39,040 nt of DNA, taken from contig CAIOMK010000016.1 of the NCBI GenBank assembly GCA_903859375.1, forward strand, positions 1 through 39,040, written 5' to 3'. This DNA comes from Candidatus Moraniibacteriota bacterium (GTDB taxonomy: Bacteria > Patescibacteriota > Minisyncoccia > Moranbacterales > UBA1568). This document shows positions 26,426 to 35,887 of the stretch, one piece after another; position 1 is the first letter of the stretch, and every line of letters begins with the position of its first letter. Below the pieces are notes generated by a model that searched no databases, was not told where the DNA came from, and saw only the letters and a program-made list of their open reading frames with translations. The translations under genes and the position numbers were made by a program.

Positions 26426-27598
26426 ATGACAAAAATAACTGAAGAAAAGGATATTTCAAGCCTTTTGTTGGAAGATACGCTGTTAATCCCTGCGATTAAC
26501 GATGTCGTCACAGGAACAGTAATCCATGTGGCTTCCAATCATGCCCTTATCGACCTTGGCCCGCTTGGAACAGGTGTCGTACTTGGGAAAGAGATGAAGA
26601 GTGGCCTCGGAGGCAATGCAAAGCTGTTTGTCGGCGAAGAGGTAAGTGCGACGCTTGTCAGTCTTGAGAATGAGGATGGCGATATAGAGGTATCTATTCG
26701 GGAGGCCTCGTATGAGAAATCATGGGAAGATCTCCAAGACAAGCTTGAGAACAAGATTGTCGTCGATACCAAGGTCCTTGATGCGAACAAAGGCGGTCTT
26801 ATGGTCGAGCTGAATGGAATTATCGGCTTTCTTCCGGTATCCCAGCTTGCGAATGAACATTATCCGAGAGTGGAAGACGGTGACAAAAACAAGATACTCG
26901 AACTTCTCAAAGCGCTTATCGGTGTCACGATCAATGTCCGGATCCTTGATACGGACCGTGAGAACGAGAAGCTTATCGTAAGCGAAAAAGCCGCACAGAG
27001 TGAGCGGGACAAGGAACTCATCAACCGCCTCCGCGCCGGGGACGAGATCGAGGGCGAAGTGTCCGGAGTTGTTGATTTCGGTGCATTCGTCAAATTTGAT
27101 GCCCCGATCGACAAGGACGGCAAGAAATCGAGCCAGAAGCTCGAAGGACTCGTACACATCTCTGAACTCGCGTGGCAGCTTATCGATGATCCGAGAGAAA
27201 TCGTCAAGACCGGCGATCATGTCCGGGCAAAGATCATCGGGATCGAGGATACAAGAATTTCTCTTTCGATGAAGTCACTCAAGGAAGATCCGTGGACAAA
27301 GGTCGCGGAGCGCTATACGGTCAATCAGACCGTTTCCGGAAAGATCGACAAGATCAATCATTTCGGCGCATTCGTCTATCTCGACAAGGATATACACGGA
27401 CTCGCGCATGTTTCCGAATTCCACGACATCTATCCCGGCAAAAAAATGGAGGATGTCTTCCGTGTCGGCGAAACCTACGATTGGAAGATCCTTTCCATCG
27501 AGCCGAAGTCTCATCGCATGGGGCTTTTGCCGATAAAGGAAACCGGAGGAAAAAAGAAGGATGCCGAAGACCAGGCAGAAATGAAAAAATCGGAATAG
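26426..27598 (+). CDS. S1 RNA-binding domain protein (ribosomal protein S1-like)
   Basis: Four S1 repeats, e.g. GEVSGVVDFGAFVKFD...GLVHISELAW and GKIDKINHFGAFVYLDKDIHGLAHVSEF. Confidence 0.92.
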   Translation: MTKITEEKDISSLLLEDTLLIPAINDVVTGTVIHVASNHALIDLGPLGTGVVLGKEMKSGLGGNAKLFVGEEVSATLVSLENEDGDIEVSIREASYEKSWEDLQDKLENKIVVDTKVLDANKGGLMVELNGIIGFLPVSQLANEHYPRVEDGDKNKILELLKALIGVTINVRILDTDRENEKLIVSEKAAQSERDKELINRLRAGDEIEGEVSGVVDFGAFVKFDAPIDKDGKKSSQKLEGLVHISELAWQLIDDPREIVKTGDHVRAKIIGIEDTRISLSMKSLKEDPWTKVAERYTVNQTVSGKIDKINHFGAFVYLDKDIHGLAHVSEFHDIYPGKKMEDVFRVGETYDWKILSIEPKSHRMGLLPIKETGGKKKDAEDQAEMKKSE

Positions 27599-27605
27599 TC
27601 TCCCG

Positions 27606-27632
27606 AAAGTCCCGCTGCGCGCGGGACTTTGA
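27606..27632 (+). terminator. hairpin after the S1-domain gene
   Basis: AAAGTCCCGC-TGC-GCGCGGGACTTT. Confidence 0.55.
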
Positions 27633-27651
27633 CTACCCATAAAATAAACCC

Positions 27652-28233
27652 ATGACCACGAATAAGCTATTTGTCATTTACGGGCCATCCGGATCCGGTC
27701 AGGATTCCATCATAGAAGGCGTCGCCAAAGATATACCGGTCGAACGCGTCATCACGACCACGACACGGCCCATGCGCCCCGATGAGACACAAAAGAATCC
27801 TTATTGGTTCGTATCGAAAGATCACTTCGAAAAGGCTGTTTCGAATCATTCGTTCATCGAGTGGGCCAAAACGTATAACGGCGAATGGTACGGCGTATCT
27901 CATGATGAGATCGAACGCATCGCGTCATCAGGTAAGATCGGGATCTGGAAAGTCGACTGGCAGGGAGCGAAAAGTATCCGGGCTCTTTTTCCGGCCGTTC
28001 CCATCATCTACATAACTGCTCCGATTGAGAATATAAGCAAACGCCTTAGAAAGCGCGATACCGCTACCGAAGCCTATTTTCAGGAACGGATGGAATACAT
28101 AGAAGACCTTCTGAATCGCTCGGATCTTGTTTATGACTACAAAATCGAGAACAACGACGGCGGACTCGAACAAGCTATCGGGAACGTCGAAGAAATCATC
28201 AGAAAACACGACTCCGAATCGAAGGCCGGCTGA
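27652..28233 (+). CDS. gmk: guanylate kinase family protein with atypical P-loop
   Basis: VITTTTRPMRPDE, FIEWAKTYNGEWYGVS, KVDWQGAKSIRALFP; Walker A is GPSGSGQD. Confidence 0.88.
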   Translation: MTTNKLFVIYGPSGSGQDSIIEGVAKDIPVERVITTTTRPMRPDETQKNPYWFVSKDHFEKAVSNHSFIEWAKTYNGEWYGVSHDEIERIASSGKIGIWKVDWQGAKSIRALFPAVPIIYITAPIENISKRLRKRDTATEAYFQERMEYIEDLLNRSDLVYDYKIENNDGGLEQAIGNVEEIIRKHDSESKAG

Positions 28234-28270
28234 TTTTTGCGTTTTATCCACGCATTTCGGGCGAGCTCTC

Positions 28271-29218
28271 GTGAAGCGTATCCAGAATCACGACGTGCCG
28301 CATGGCCTTCTTAGGCGTGACAGTGCGATTCTTATCGCCTGCTCCGGCGGACCGGATAGTATAGCATTACTTCATATCCTGCTTTTTCTTCGAAACAAAC
28401 TCCGCTTACGTCTCGGAGTTGCACATGTAAACTACGGAATCAGAGAACTGGATGCGGACTCCGACGAAGCACTCGTCAAAAGTATCTGTACCAAGCATGA
28501 GTTACCCTTCCATGTCCTTCGTCCTCGTGGTGCCCGCGGGAAGAACGAGGAGATGCTCCGCGATATCAGATATAGATTTTTTGATCGCATTCGAAAGTCG
28601 GAGTCCTTCGACACCGTCGCCGTCGCACACACCGAAGACGATCAGGCTGAAACGGTACTTATCCGACTTATCAGAGGTTCCGGCCCAGAAGGATTGTCTG
28701 CAATGAAAGAGCGCAACGGGTCTGTCATCCGCCCCTTACTCGATATTTCAAAACAGGAACTGCTTACGTTTCTGCACGATGAGCACATTCCTTTTCACGA
28801 GGACACGACGAATCAGGATACGACCATTCTCCGAAATCGGATCCGTTTCAACCTCATTCCCCTCCTCGAGCGGGAATACAGGGCCGGAATCCGCACTGTC
28901 CTTGCAAGGGCGGCACGCCTTCTCGAAACAGGCACGCCTTCCTCAGATCTTCCACAGATAGGTCTGCAGATGATTGAAATGCCTGGGGGGTATATGTTCT
29001 CCCGTTCCGCATTTTTATCCTTTCCGAAGACACAACGAGCTCTTGAACTTCGAAGACTGTATCGGATTATCACGCGAACAGTTAAAAACCCCTCCGAATC
29101 CTATATTCTTGAAATCATCAAGCTCATCGACAGTACGAAAGGCAAGGTGCGGACATATCGGTCAAAACTGTTGAAAATCGAGGCAAAAGGTGATAGAATC
29201 ACTATTATACGGGCATAG
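28271..29218 (+). CDS. tilS: tRNA(Ile)-lysidine synthase
   Basis: PP-loop IACSGGPDSIALLHIL; VAVAHTEDDQAETVLIRLIRGSG; GTG start at 28271 proposed. Confidence 0.92.
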   Translation: MKRIQNHDVPHGLLRRDSAILIACSGGPDSIALLHILLFLRNKLRLRLGVAHVNYGIRELDADSDEALVKSICTKHELPFHVLRPRGARGKNEEMLRDIRYRFFDRIRKSESFDTVAVAHTEDDQAETVLIRLIRGSGPEGLSAMKERNGSVIRPLLDISKQELLTFLHDEHIPFHEDTTNQDTTILRNRIRFNLIPLLEREYRAGIRTVLARAARLLETGTPSSDLPQIGLQMIEMPGGYMFSRSAFLSFPKTQRALELRRLYRIITRTVKNPSESYILEIIKLIDSTKGKVRTYRSKLLKIEAKGDRITIIRA

Positions 29219-29247
29219 AACCGGTTTAAGGTATCATATAAACAATC

Positions 29248-31161
29248 ATGAAATCTTCTCCTATGGACAAACTTATGAAGAATCTCGCAACGATAGTCAT
29301 CGTGTTTATCGTTATTTCAGGAATTCTTATACTTTCGCAGGAAAGCGCGCCAAAACCGGAGGACATATCGCTTTCAACGCTTGTCACCCAAATCAATGCG
29401 GGGCAGGTTAAAAATATCGACGTCTCCCTTAACGATCTCAGTATCGAACTGCTTGATGGGAAGAAAGAAAATACCCAAAAAGAGGCCGAGTCCTCCCTGA
29501 CCGAAACACTCAAGAATTATGGGGTTGATTCCGCAAAGCTCAGCTCTGTTTCAGTAGATATAAAGAAAGAGTCAAACGCATCGTTTTGGACGACGACCAT
29601 ACTGCCCTTCCTGTTGCCCTTCCTGCTCGTCGGAGGTCTCGTGTGGTTCATGCTGAGACAGGCACAGCGTGGCAATTCACAGGCAATGAACTTCGGTTTG
29701 TCACGAGCCCGTCTTCTTGATCCGAAAAATAAGAATAAACGGGTAAAGTTCGACGATGTTGCCGGATCGAAAGAAGCGAAAGAAGAATTGAGTGAAATTG
29801 TGGAATTTCTTAAGCATCCGAAGAAGTTTCTCGCTATGGGAGCAAAGATCCCGAAAGGTGTCCTTCTCCTTGGATCACCTGGGACCGGAAAGACCTTGAT
29901 TGCGAAAGCGGTGGCCGGCGAAGCAGGAGTACCATTTTTTAATATTTCCGGTTCGGAATTTGTCGAAATGTTCGTCGGAGTAGGGGCAAGCCGCGTCCGA
30001 GACCTCTTTAAACAGGCAAAAAAGAGTGCCCCCGCTATCGTATTCATCGATGAGATAGATGCCGTAGGCCGTCATCGTGGTGCGGGGCTTGGAGGTGGTC
30101 ACGACGAAAGAGAACAGACATTGAACCAGATATTGGTTGAAATGGATGGATTTGAAACGGAAACGAACGTAATCGTGATTGCGGCGACCAACAGGCCTGA
30201 TGTTCTCGACCCGGCGCTACTTCGACCCGGACGGTTCGATCGTCGCGTAACAATGGATCTTCCCGATATAAACGATCGCGAGGCCATACTTAAAATACAT
30301 CTCAAGGGTAAACCACTCGATGAACAAGTGAACGTGCGCCGTCTTTCCGAACGCACTCCCGGATTTTCAGGCGCAGATCTTGCCAACCTGGTGAATGAAG
30401 CCGCTATTCTTGCGACTCGACGATCGTTAAAGACTATCGGCATGAGCGAACTCGCCGAATCTATCGAAAAGGTTATCCTCGGGCCCGAGCGCAAAAGCCG
30501 GGTGATCAATGAGAAGGAAAAATCCATAATTGCGTATCACGAAGCCGGACACGCGCTCATAGCTGCAAGTCTTCCGAATGCCGATCCGGTTCAAAAAATC
30601 TCCATTATATCCCGTGGAAACGCTGGTGGGTACACACTCGCCGTTCCGACTGAGGACAAAAGCCTCCATTCGTCTGAATATTTCCAGGACGAGCTCGCTG
30701 TCCTGTTAGGAGGATTCTCCGCGGAAAGACTTACGTTCAATGACACTACGACCGGACCGTCGAACGATCTCGAGCGGGCGACAGCGCTTGCCAGAGGAAT
30801 GGTTACCCGCTACGGCATGAGCCGTCTGGGCGCACGCACGTTCGGACACAAGGAAGAACTCGTATTCCTTGGGAAAGAACTCCGTGAAGAGCGAAATTAT
30901 TCCGATGAAACAGCAAAGATGATTGACGCTGAAGTGGCCAAGTTCCTTGAGGACGCCCTTCTTCGAGCGACAACGATCCTTACGGAAAAGAAGGTTCTCC
31001 TAAAAGTCATAGCTGACACGCTTCTCCAGCAGGAAACGATAGAAAAAGATGAATTTGACGCTATAATTTCCGGAAAACCTTTTGTAAAGGTCGAAAAAGT
31101 ATCTCAAAAAGATGCAGACGAAGCAGCTTCTGAAATCGATGTCGACAGCACAAAGGCGTAG
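29248..31161 (+). CDS. ftsH: ATP-dependent zinc metalloprotease FtsH
   Basis: [37 protein letters not shown] region. Confidence 0.98.
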   Translation: MKSSPMDKLMKNLATIVIVFIVISGILILSQESAPKPEDISLSTLVTQINAGQVKNIDVSLNDLSIELLDGKKENTQKEAESSLTETLKNYGVDSAKLSSVSVDIKKESNASFWTTTILPFLLPFLLVGGLVWFMLRQAQRGNSQAMNFGLSRARLLDPKNKNKRVKFDDVAGSKEAKEELSEIVEFLKHPKKFLAMGAKIPKGVLLLGSPGTGKTLIAKAVAGEAGVPFFNISGSEFVEMFVGVGASRVRDLFKQAKKSAPAIVFIDEIDAVGRHRGAGLGGGHDEREQTLNQILVEMDGFETETNVIVIAATNRPDVLDPALLRPGRFDRRVTMDLPDINDREAILKIHLKGKPLDEQVNVRRLSERTPGFSGADLANLVNEAAILATRRSLKTIGMSELAESIEKVILGPERKSRVINEKEKSIIAYHEAGHALIAASLPNADPVQKISIISRGNAGGYTLAVPTEDKSLHSSEYFQDELAVLLGGFSAERLTFNDTTTGPSNDLERATALARGMVTRYGMSRLGARTFGHKEELVFLGKELREERNYSDETAKMIDAEVAKFLEDALLRATTILTEKKVLLKVIADTLLQQETIEKDEFDAIISGKPFVKVEKVSQKDADEAASEIDVDSTKA

Positions 31162-31186
31162 TTATCCACATAGATCGAAAGTGACT

Positions 31187-32077
31187 ATGAAAAAGATCAC
31201 TGACTTTGATTCATTCAAGGAACAACTGGGCTCATTCGTCACCCTGTACGTAGATTCTATCAAAACCGCGCCTTTAAACAGGTCCGCGTTACTGTTTGCG
31301 ATCATCGCCACGCTGACCGGGACATCTGTTTTTGCCTTATTTCAAAAAGGTGCCCCACTTGCCGAGTACGGCGGATACGTCAACAGCACACTTTCTACAT
31401 CCCCTCTATTTTCATTGGCGATACTTCTATCCATGTGCTTTTCTGTCTTTTCAACGGGAGCTATGACGCTCTCGTTGGCAGACAGAAAGATTACAGCAGC
31501 TTCAAAGGAATCATATTCCGTTCTTCTTCGACAGCTCGGTATTGAAATACTCTTCCTTCTTTCCGCTCTTCTCGGATTGTATGTGCTCCTCTCACCCAGT
31601 CTGTTGATCGCGAAAGGATCAGGAAATCTTTCTCAAGGACTTTTCTACGCCGGATGCGTCCTGTATATTCCGATATTCGTCGTCCTCTCTCTTACACGGG
31701 AGTTCACGACATTTCAAATCCTCTTATCCAAACTTACCGTAAAGGCTTCGGTTAGACTGGGTTACAGGCTCGTGACGAAGAAACTCACGGAAAGTATCAT
31801 TTTTGGATTGCTTTTTCTTCTCTTTGCGACGGTTTCAGCTCTTATCATGGAGCCGATTTCCTACGCCCTCAAAGCTTTACCTTTTGATTCAGTCATACAA
31901 ACCACGGCAATCGTCGTTATCTCGCTATTGATTCAGGCACTTTTTCTTCTTATCGGGAAAGCCGCATGGTTATCCTTCTTTTTGAAGCTGAACACCGACG
32001 ATTCCAAAGAATCTGCGGGTATGACTTCACAAGATGATGAAAAGGTGATACAAAAGGAAGTACTGGAAGTCGGGTAA
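31187..32077 (+). CDS. multi-TM hypothetical membrane protein
   Basis: Several hydrophobic helices; start at MKKITDFDSF. Confidence 0.75.
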   Translation: MKKITDFDSFKEQLGSFVTLYVDSIKTAPLNRSALLFAIIATLTGTSVFALFQKGAPLAEYGGYVNSTLSTSPLFSLAILLSMCFSVFSTGAMTLSLADRKITAASKESYSVLLRQLGIEILFLLSALLGLYVLLSPSLLIAKGSGNLSQGLFYAGCVLYIPIFVVLSLTREFTTFQILLSKLTVKASVRLGYRLVTKKLTESIIFGLLFLLFATVSALIMEPISYALKALPFDSVIQTTAIVVISLLIQALFLLIGKAAWLSFFLKLNTDDSKESAGMTSQDDEKVIQKEVLEVG

Positions 32078-32126
32078 TAATTGCACCGTCATTCAGAGAG
32101 AACTATCAACGAATTCAATGCTTCGT

Positions 32127-32200
32127 GGGCGACTAGCTCAGTTGGTTAGAGCGCCACATTGACATTGTGGAGGTCACAAGTTCGAATCTTGTGTCGCCCA
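32127..32200 (+). tRNA. tRNA-Val (GAC)
   Basis: GGGCGAC/GTCGCCC acceptor; anticodon loop TTGACAT; TTCGAAT T-loop; CCA not encoded. Confidence 0.95.
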
Positions 32201-32257
32201 CAAAGCATTCAAGTACTGTATCAATCGGATACTTTTGTCACATTACCGATATCGGAC

Positions 32258-32290
32258 AGCTAAAAGACGACCAAAGGTCGTCTTTTAGCT
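32258..32290. terminator. perfect 15-bp inverted repeat, likely bidirectional terminator
   Basis: AGCTAAAAGACGACC-AAA-GGTCGTCTTTTAGCT between converging tRNA-Val and minus-strand CDS. Confidence 0.7.
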
Positions 32291-32311
32291 TCAAAAAGTT
32301 CGTATTCCCCG

Positions 32312-33331
32312 CTATTCTAGAATCGGGATAGCAGCACCAGAGCTTGCCGCATTCAGATTCATATCCGTCTGTTGTCTCACTTCAGATGTATATTTTGCGC
32401 CGGTACCTAGTGCGCTGTTCACGGTGGTCACCTGTCCCATAATCTGCTTGTCTACGTTCGTAATTTCCTTCTGGATTGATGCTTGGACACTACCAACCCC
32501 CTTCTGAACAAGATTTGTAATCATTTTGTTGGCAAGAGAGGAGATCACGCCTCCTACAAGCTCGCCGGGGTTACTCGCAGCCGCGATAACCTTGTTCCCG
32601 ATATCCTGAGTGTCGGCCACCATCTGATTGACCGTAGCGCCAGGAAGAATCACGTTTCCGTTGTCATCCCTGACCCCTTTGTACCCAGACGACATTGCAG
32701 ATATCTCAACCGCTCTCCGTTCTTGCTCGCGTACGGCCGATTGGTAACTCTGAGCTCGAAGGGAGTATGCGTATGGATCACTACCCGAGTCAAACATTAC
32801 TGTAAATGTCCTCATGTCGCCTTCGCTGATCGAAGTGTATGGGTCGGTGCTTACTTCGCTCAAAGCGGATATTCCGGTAGAAGACATGTTCGAACTCGTA
32901 TTTGAAAGTTGATTGACGGTACGGTTTTTTAAAAATGATTCATAGCTTGGCTGCCCTGACGCCGACACGTATCCGGATGTGGTAGCCCTGCCTCTGAGCG
33001 TGGTGGAATAATAATTATCCATAGCTGTCGATACTTTTGATTCAGGCTCGGAATAGAGGTAATCCTTCCAATCCGTGATGACCTGCGACGACCCTACGGA
33101 AGATCCTCCGACAAGGCTCGCCACTCTCGTATTAAGAAGTGAAATTGCGGCAGATTTTAATGTTGCAAGCAGGACACCTTCTATCTGCGTCTGTATCGTC
33201 TCGAGAGACTGCTTGAGGATAGAAGCTGCGATTGAGCCCCCCCACACATCGGCACGTGCGCAGGAAGATGAGGAAATCGCTGCCGTTAAGGCTATAAGCA
33301 ACGATATCGTTTGGACGTTTTTTTTCTTCAT
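32312..33331 (-). CDS. secreted hypothetical protein
   Basis: 339 aa; N-terminal signal-like sequence KNVQTISLLIALTAAISSSSCARA; Ser/Thr-rich. Confidence 0.75.
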   Translation of the reverse strand: MKKKNVQTISLLIALTAAISSSSCARADVWGGSIAASILKQSLETIQTQIEGVLLATLKSAAISLLNTRVASLVGGSSVGSSQVITDWKDYLYSEPESKVSTAMDNYYSTTLRGRATTSGYVSASGQPSYESFLKNRTVNQLSNTSSNMSSTGISALSEVSTDPYTSISEGDMRTFTVMFDSGSDPYAYSLRAQSYQSAVREQERRAVEISAMSSGYKGVRDDNGNVILPGATVNQMVADTQDIGNKVIAAASNPGELVGGVISSLANKMITNLVQKGVGSVQASIQKEITNVDKQIMGQVTTVNSALGTGAKYTSEVRQQTDMNLNAASSGAAIPILE

Positions 33332-33367
33332 AGTGGAGTGTATGGCAGTTGGTCAATATGCCCTTTT

Positions 33368-34372
33368 TTAAAGGTCCAAAGGAATCGTGTCGATTTTATA
33401 TTCGGCAATTTTTGATTCCATATCAGTCACAAAGGAGATGGCAACATTCAAAAGTCCTTGGGTTTTGGACAAGGATTTAATGGATTTCAGCGGATCATCC
33501 TGTGACAAGGCAGACAGTTCGTTCTTCATCTGAGAGCCGTACATAGCAAGCTTCAATGCCTTGACGTGCAAGTCAATCATTTGCTCCGGAACCTCCACCA
33601 ATTCTATCTCTTTCAACATCTTGTCGCCGCTTTCCGCCAAAGATCGGATTTTCGAATAATTTCCGAATGACATAGCTGAAATAGTCTCACTTACGAACCC
33701 CTGCGAGATGCTTGTCAGCTCATCGGTCGTTTTAAACTGTTTTGGCGAATTGTTCGCGAAAATATATGAGATGGTCGTCAAATACTCTACGATGTCTTCC
33801 TTGATACGAGCTTGCTTCTTGTCTTTTGAAAGATTCCCGTACGACTGTTTCTTAATTTTAATAGTGCTCATATCGACTTCAGGAAGCACGACTTCCTCGG
33901 AGTCGCCACCGGCAATCTGCTCTGAAATAGTGTTTAGGTCATCAAGAGAGACTTCCGACGTACCATCCGATCCGGCCTTCGCGTTCTTTACCACTTCAGC
34001 TATCTTTTGCGATGCATCTTCTGTCATATTGTCAGTACTTTTTCCACTGACAACCGCATCCAAGACAGTCTGATCAGCGGCTGACACGATCTTGTCGCCA
34101 GGAGCCTTTTTCAAGGGGTTGTATCCGCCACGAACTTCGACTCCGTCGGAATATCCGTCGCCATCAGTGTCAGACTTATTCGGTTCAGTCCCATAGATCT
34201 TTTCCTCGGCATTCGTCAACCCGTCGTGATCGGAATCCTCAGCAATATTGTACCCATTCATCTGGTCGGCAGCAGACACGACCACGGCTCCTCCGATAAA
34301 TAATAGTCCAAACAGTACTGTAATATCTTTTCCGAAGCCATTTTTCTTTTTTTTCTCAACGTGTGTATGCAT
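33368..34372 (-). CDS. TM-anchored protein with thrombospondin-type-3-like Ca-binding repeats
   Basis: N-term TM; EDSDHDGLTNAEEKIYGTEPNKSDTDGDGYSDGVEVRGGYNPL. Confidence 0.85.
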   Translation of the reverse strand: MHTHVEKKKKNGFGKDITVLFGLLFIGGAVVVSAADQMNGYNIAEDSDHDGLTNAEEKIYGTEPNKSDTDGDGYSDGVEVRGGYNPLKKAPGDKIVSAADQTVLDAVVSGKSTDNMTEDASQKIAEVVKNAKAGSDGTSEVSLDDLNTISEQIAGGDSEEVVLPEVDMSTIKIKKQSYGNLSKDKKQARIKEDIVEYLTTISYIFANNSPKQFKTTDELTSISQGFVSETISAMSFGNYSKIRSLAESGDKMLKEIELVEVPEQMIDLHVKALKLAMYGSQMKNELSALSQDDPLKSIKSLSKTQGLLNVAISFVTDMESKIAEYKIDTIPLDL

Positions 34373-34549
34373 AATCTTTTTTTTCTTTTTTTTATTATAT
34401 CATTTTTTTGGTCGACAATCAATATTTCAGCGTAATACTATTTATATATATCACTCATTAACATTCTATTACTTTCCATCCGCATCACAATATATATTAT
34501 GAAATATTTATATATATTTGTCAACATTTATTGATTCAATTATTCACAA

Positions 34550-35077
34550 TGTTCCACGTGGAACAATTAATACGACATTTTCTACAATGTATTACGAATT
34601 CAAGCGAATCGTATATTGTTCCACGTGGAACAATGATACTTCTGATCATTTCGAATCACCCTCTTTACACAGTACATACTTCTATTGTTCCACGTGGAAC
34701 AATATATTTTCGCTAGTAAAGGTGCATATGATAGCAGTTTCTCTATTGATGTTCCACGTGGAACATATTTATGGATATATTTCTATGACTACTTGTATAT
34801 AGCCACTATCCCGCCGTTGTTCCACGTGGTACATACAAGTGATAAACAATCGACAGAATATTCATATACACGAATAATGTTCCACGTGGAACAAATTGAA
34901 TATATTATGACGGCTTCCAAATATTCAAAGTAGATCATATGTTCCACGTGGAACAAAATAGCAATTAAACAATCGACAGAATATTCATATACACGAATAA
35001 TGTTCTACGTGGAACAAATTTAGAAATTATGGTAACTTCCAGATGCTCAAAGCAGATCATATGTTCCACGTGGAACA
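34550..35077. promoter_or_regulatory. parS: array of nine parS-like (ParB-binding) palindromes
   Basis: TGTTCCACGTGGAACA at 34550, 34617, 34686, 34750, 34878, 34940, 35062; one-base variants at 34818 (TGTTCCACGTGGTACA) and 35001 (TGTTCTACGTGGAACA). Confidence 0.85.
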
Positions 35078-35088
35078 AACTAAAAGAT
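34843..35088. repeat. approx. 123-bp tandem duplication carrying two parS-like sites per unit
   Basis: TAAACAATCGACAGAATATTCATATACACGAATAATGTTC(C/T)ACGTGGAACAAATT begins at 34843 and 34966; the rest of the unit is similar with substitutions and a 1-bp indel. Confidence 0.85.
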
Positions 35089-35215
35089 ATATCCGTACAT
35101 AAACATTAACTCCTACAATTTAGTATTGACAAATATATAGTATTATTGTAAAATAATAAACATTCCACAAATGTTTGACTCATAAAGGTATTCACTATAT
35201 GATTCTCATAGTTTC

Positions 35216-35288
35216 GGGCCTGTAGCTTAGTTGGTAGAGCGCCTCCATGGCATGGAGGAGGTCAGGAGTTCGAGTCTCCTCAGGTCCA
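35216..35288 (+). tRNA. tRNA-Ala (GGC)
   Basis: Cloverleaf; anticodon stem CCTCC/GGAGG, loop ATGGCAT. Confidence 0.95.
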
Positions 35289-35355
35289 CAGATGCGATTG
35301 TATCAAAAAAAGACTGATAAGAGCCAATAACAAGTGTTTTTTGGTGTCTGATATT

Positions 35356-35427
35356 GCCTCGATAGCTCAATGGATAGAGCAAATCCGTCCTAAGGATGGG
35401 ATCTAGGTTCGATTCCTAGTCGGGGCA
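35356..35427 (+). tRNA. tRNA-Arg (CCT)
   Basis: Acceptor GCCTCGA/TCGGGGC; anticodon loop GTCCTAA; TTCGATT. Confidence 0.92.
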
Positions 35428-35527
35428 CATCAACAAGTATCGCTTGTGGCTTCGGCAGCTCAAGAAACAACCTTTGACAAATACTGAATATTCCTTCAAG
35501 ATTGAAAGATTCATTAAAGTGGCATGT

Positions 35528-35860
35528 ATGTCTCAAAGGATATTACAGATAAATGATCTCATCAGAGAGCACCTCGGCGTAATATTGCTGAGAGAGGTCA
35601 GTTTTAAGGTGGGCATACTCGTGACTATAACCAAAGTTAACACCACTCCGGACCTCAGACACTCAGTCATATCAATCAGCACTTTTCCAGAGCAAGAGAC
35701 CGACTACGCCCTCAAAACGATAGGGCACGAAAAAAATCGCATACAAACATCCCTTCACAGGAAACTCCATATGAAGCCGCTCCCGCTTCTTTCCTTTCGT
35801 TCCGACCTTACAGAGCGAAATGCTGACGTTATCGAACGACTACTTATAGAGCTTAAATAA
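35528..35860 (+). CDS. rbfA: ribosome-binding factor A
   Basis: RILQINDLIREHLGVIL...VTITKVNTTPDLRHSVISISTFP; start at internal ATG 35528. Confidence 0.85.
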   Translation: MSQRILQINDLIREHLGVILLREVSFKVGILVTITKVNTTPDLRHSVISISTFPEQETDYALKTIGHEKNRIQTSLHRKLHMKPLPLLSFRSDLTERNADVIERLLIELK

Positions 35861-35887
35861 AGCGCTGTTCGTAGTTATACACCGGCT

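Noticed and set aside
31162-31170. Perfect DnaA box TTATCCACA
   Set aside because: Isolated, at the ftsH stop codon, with no cluster of boxes or AT-rich unwinding region
34577-34590. TTTTCTACAATGTA, partial similarity to the repeat core
   Set aside because: Does not form the UCUAC/GUAGA stem; lies within the parS-like array gap
34550-35077. Regularly spaced repeats could be read as a CRISPR array
   Set aside because: Units are 16-bp perfect palindromes matching the parS consensus, gaps vary (about 44-53 bp) and some gaps are duplicates of each other; unlike the Cas12a repeat at 8091
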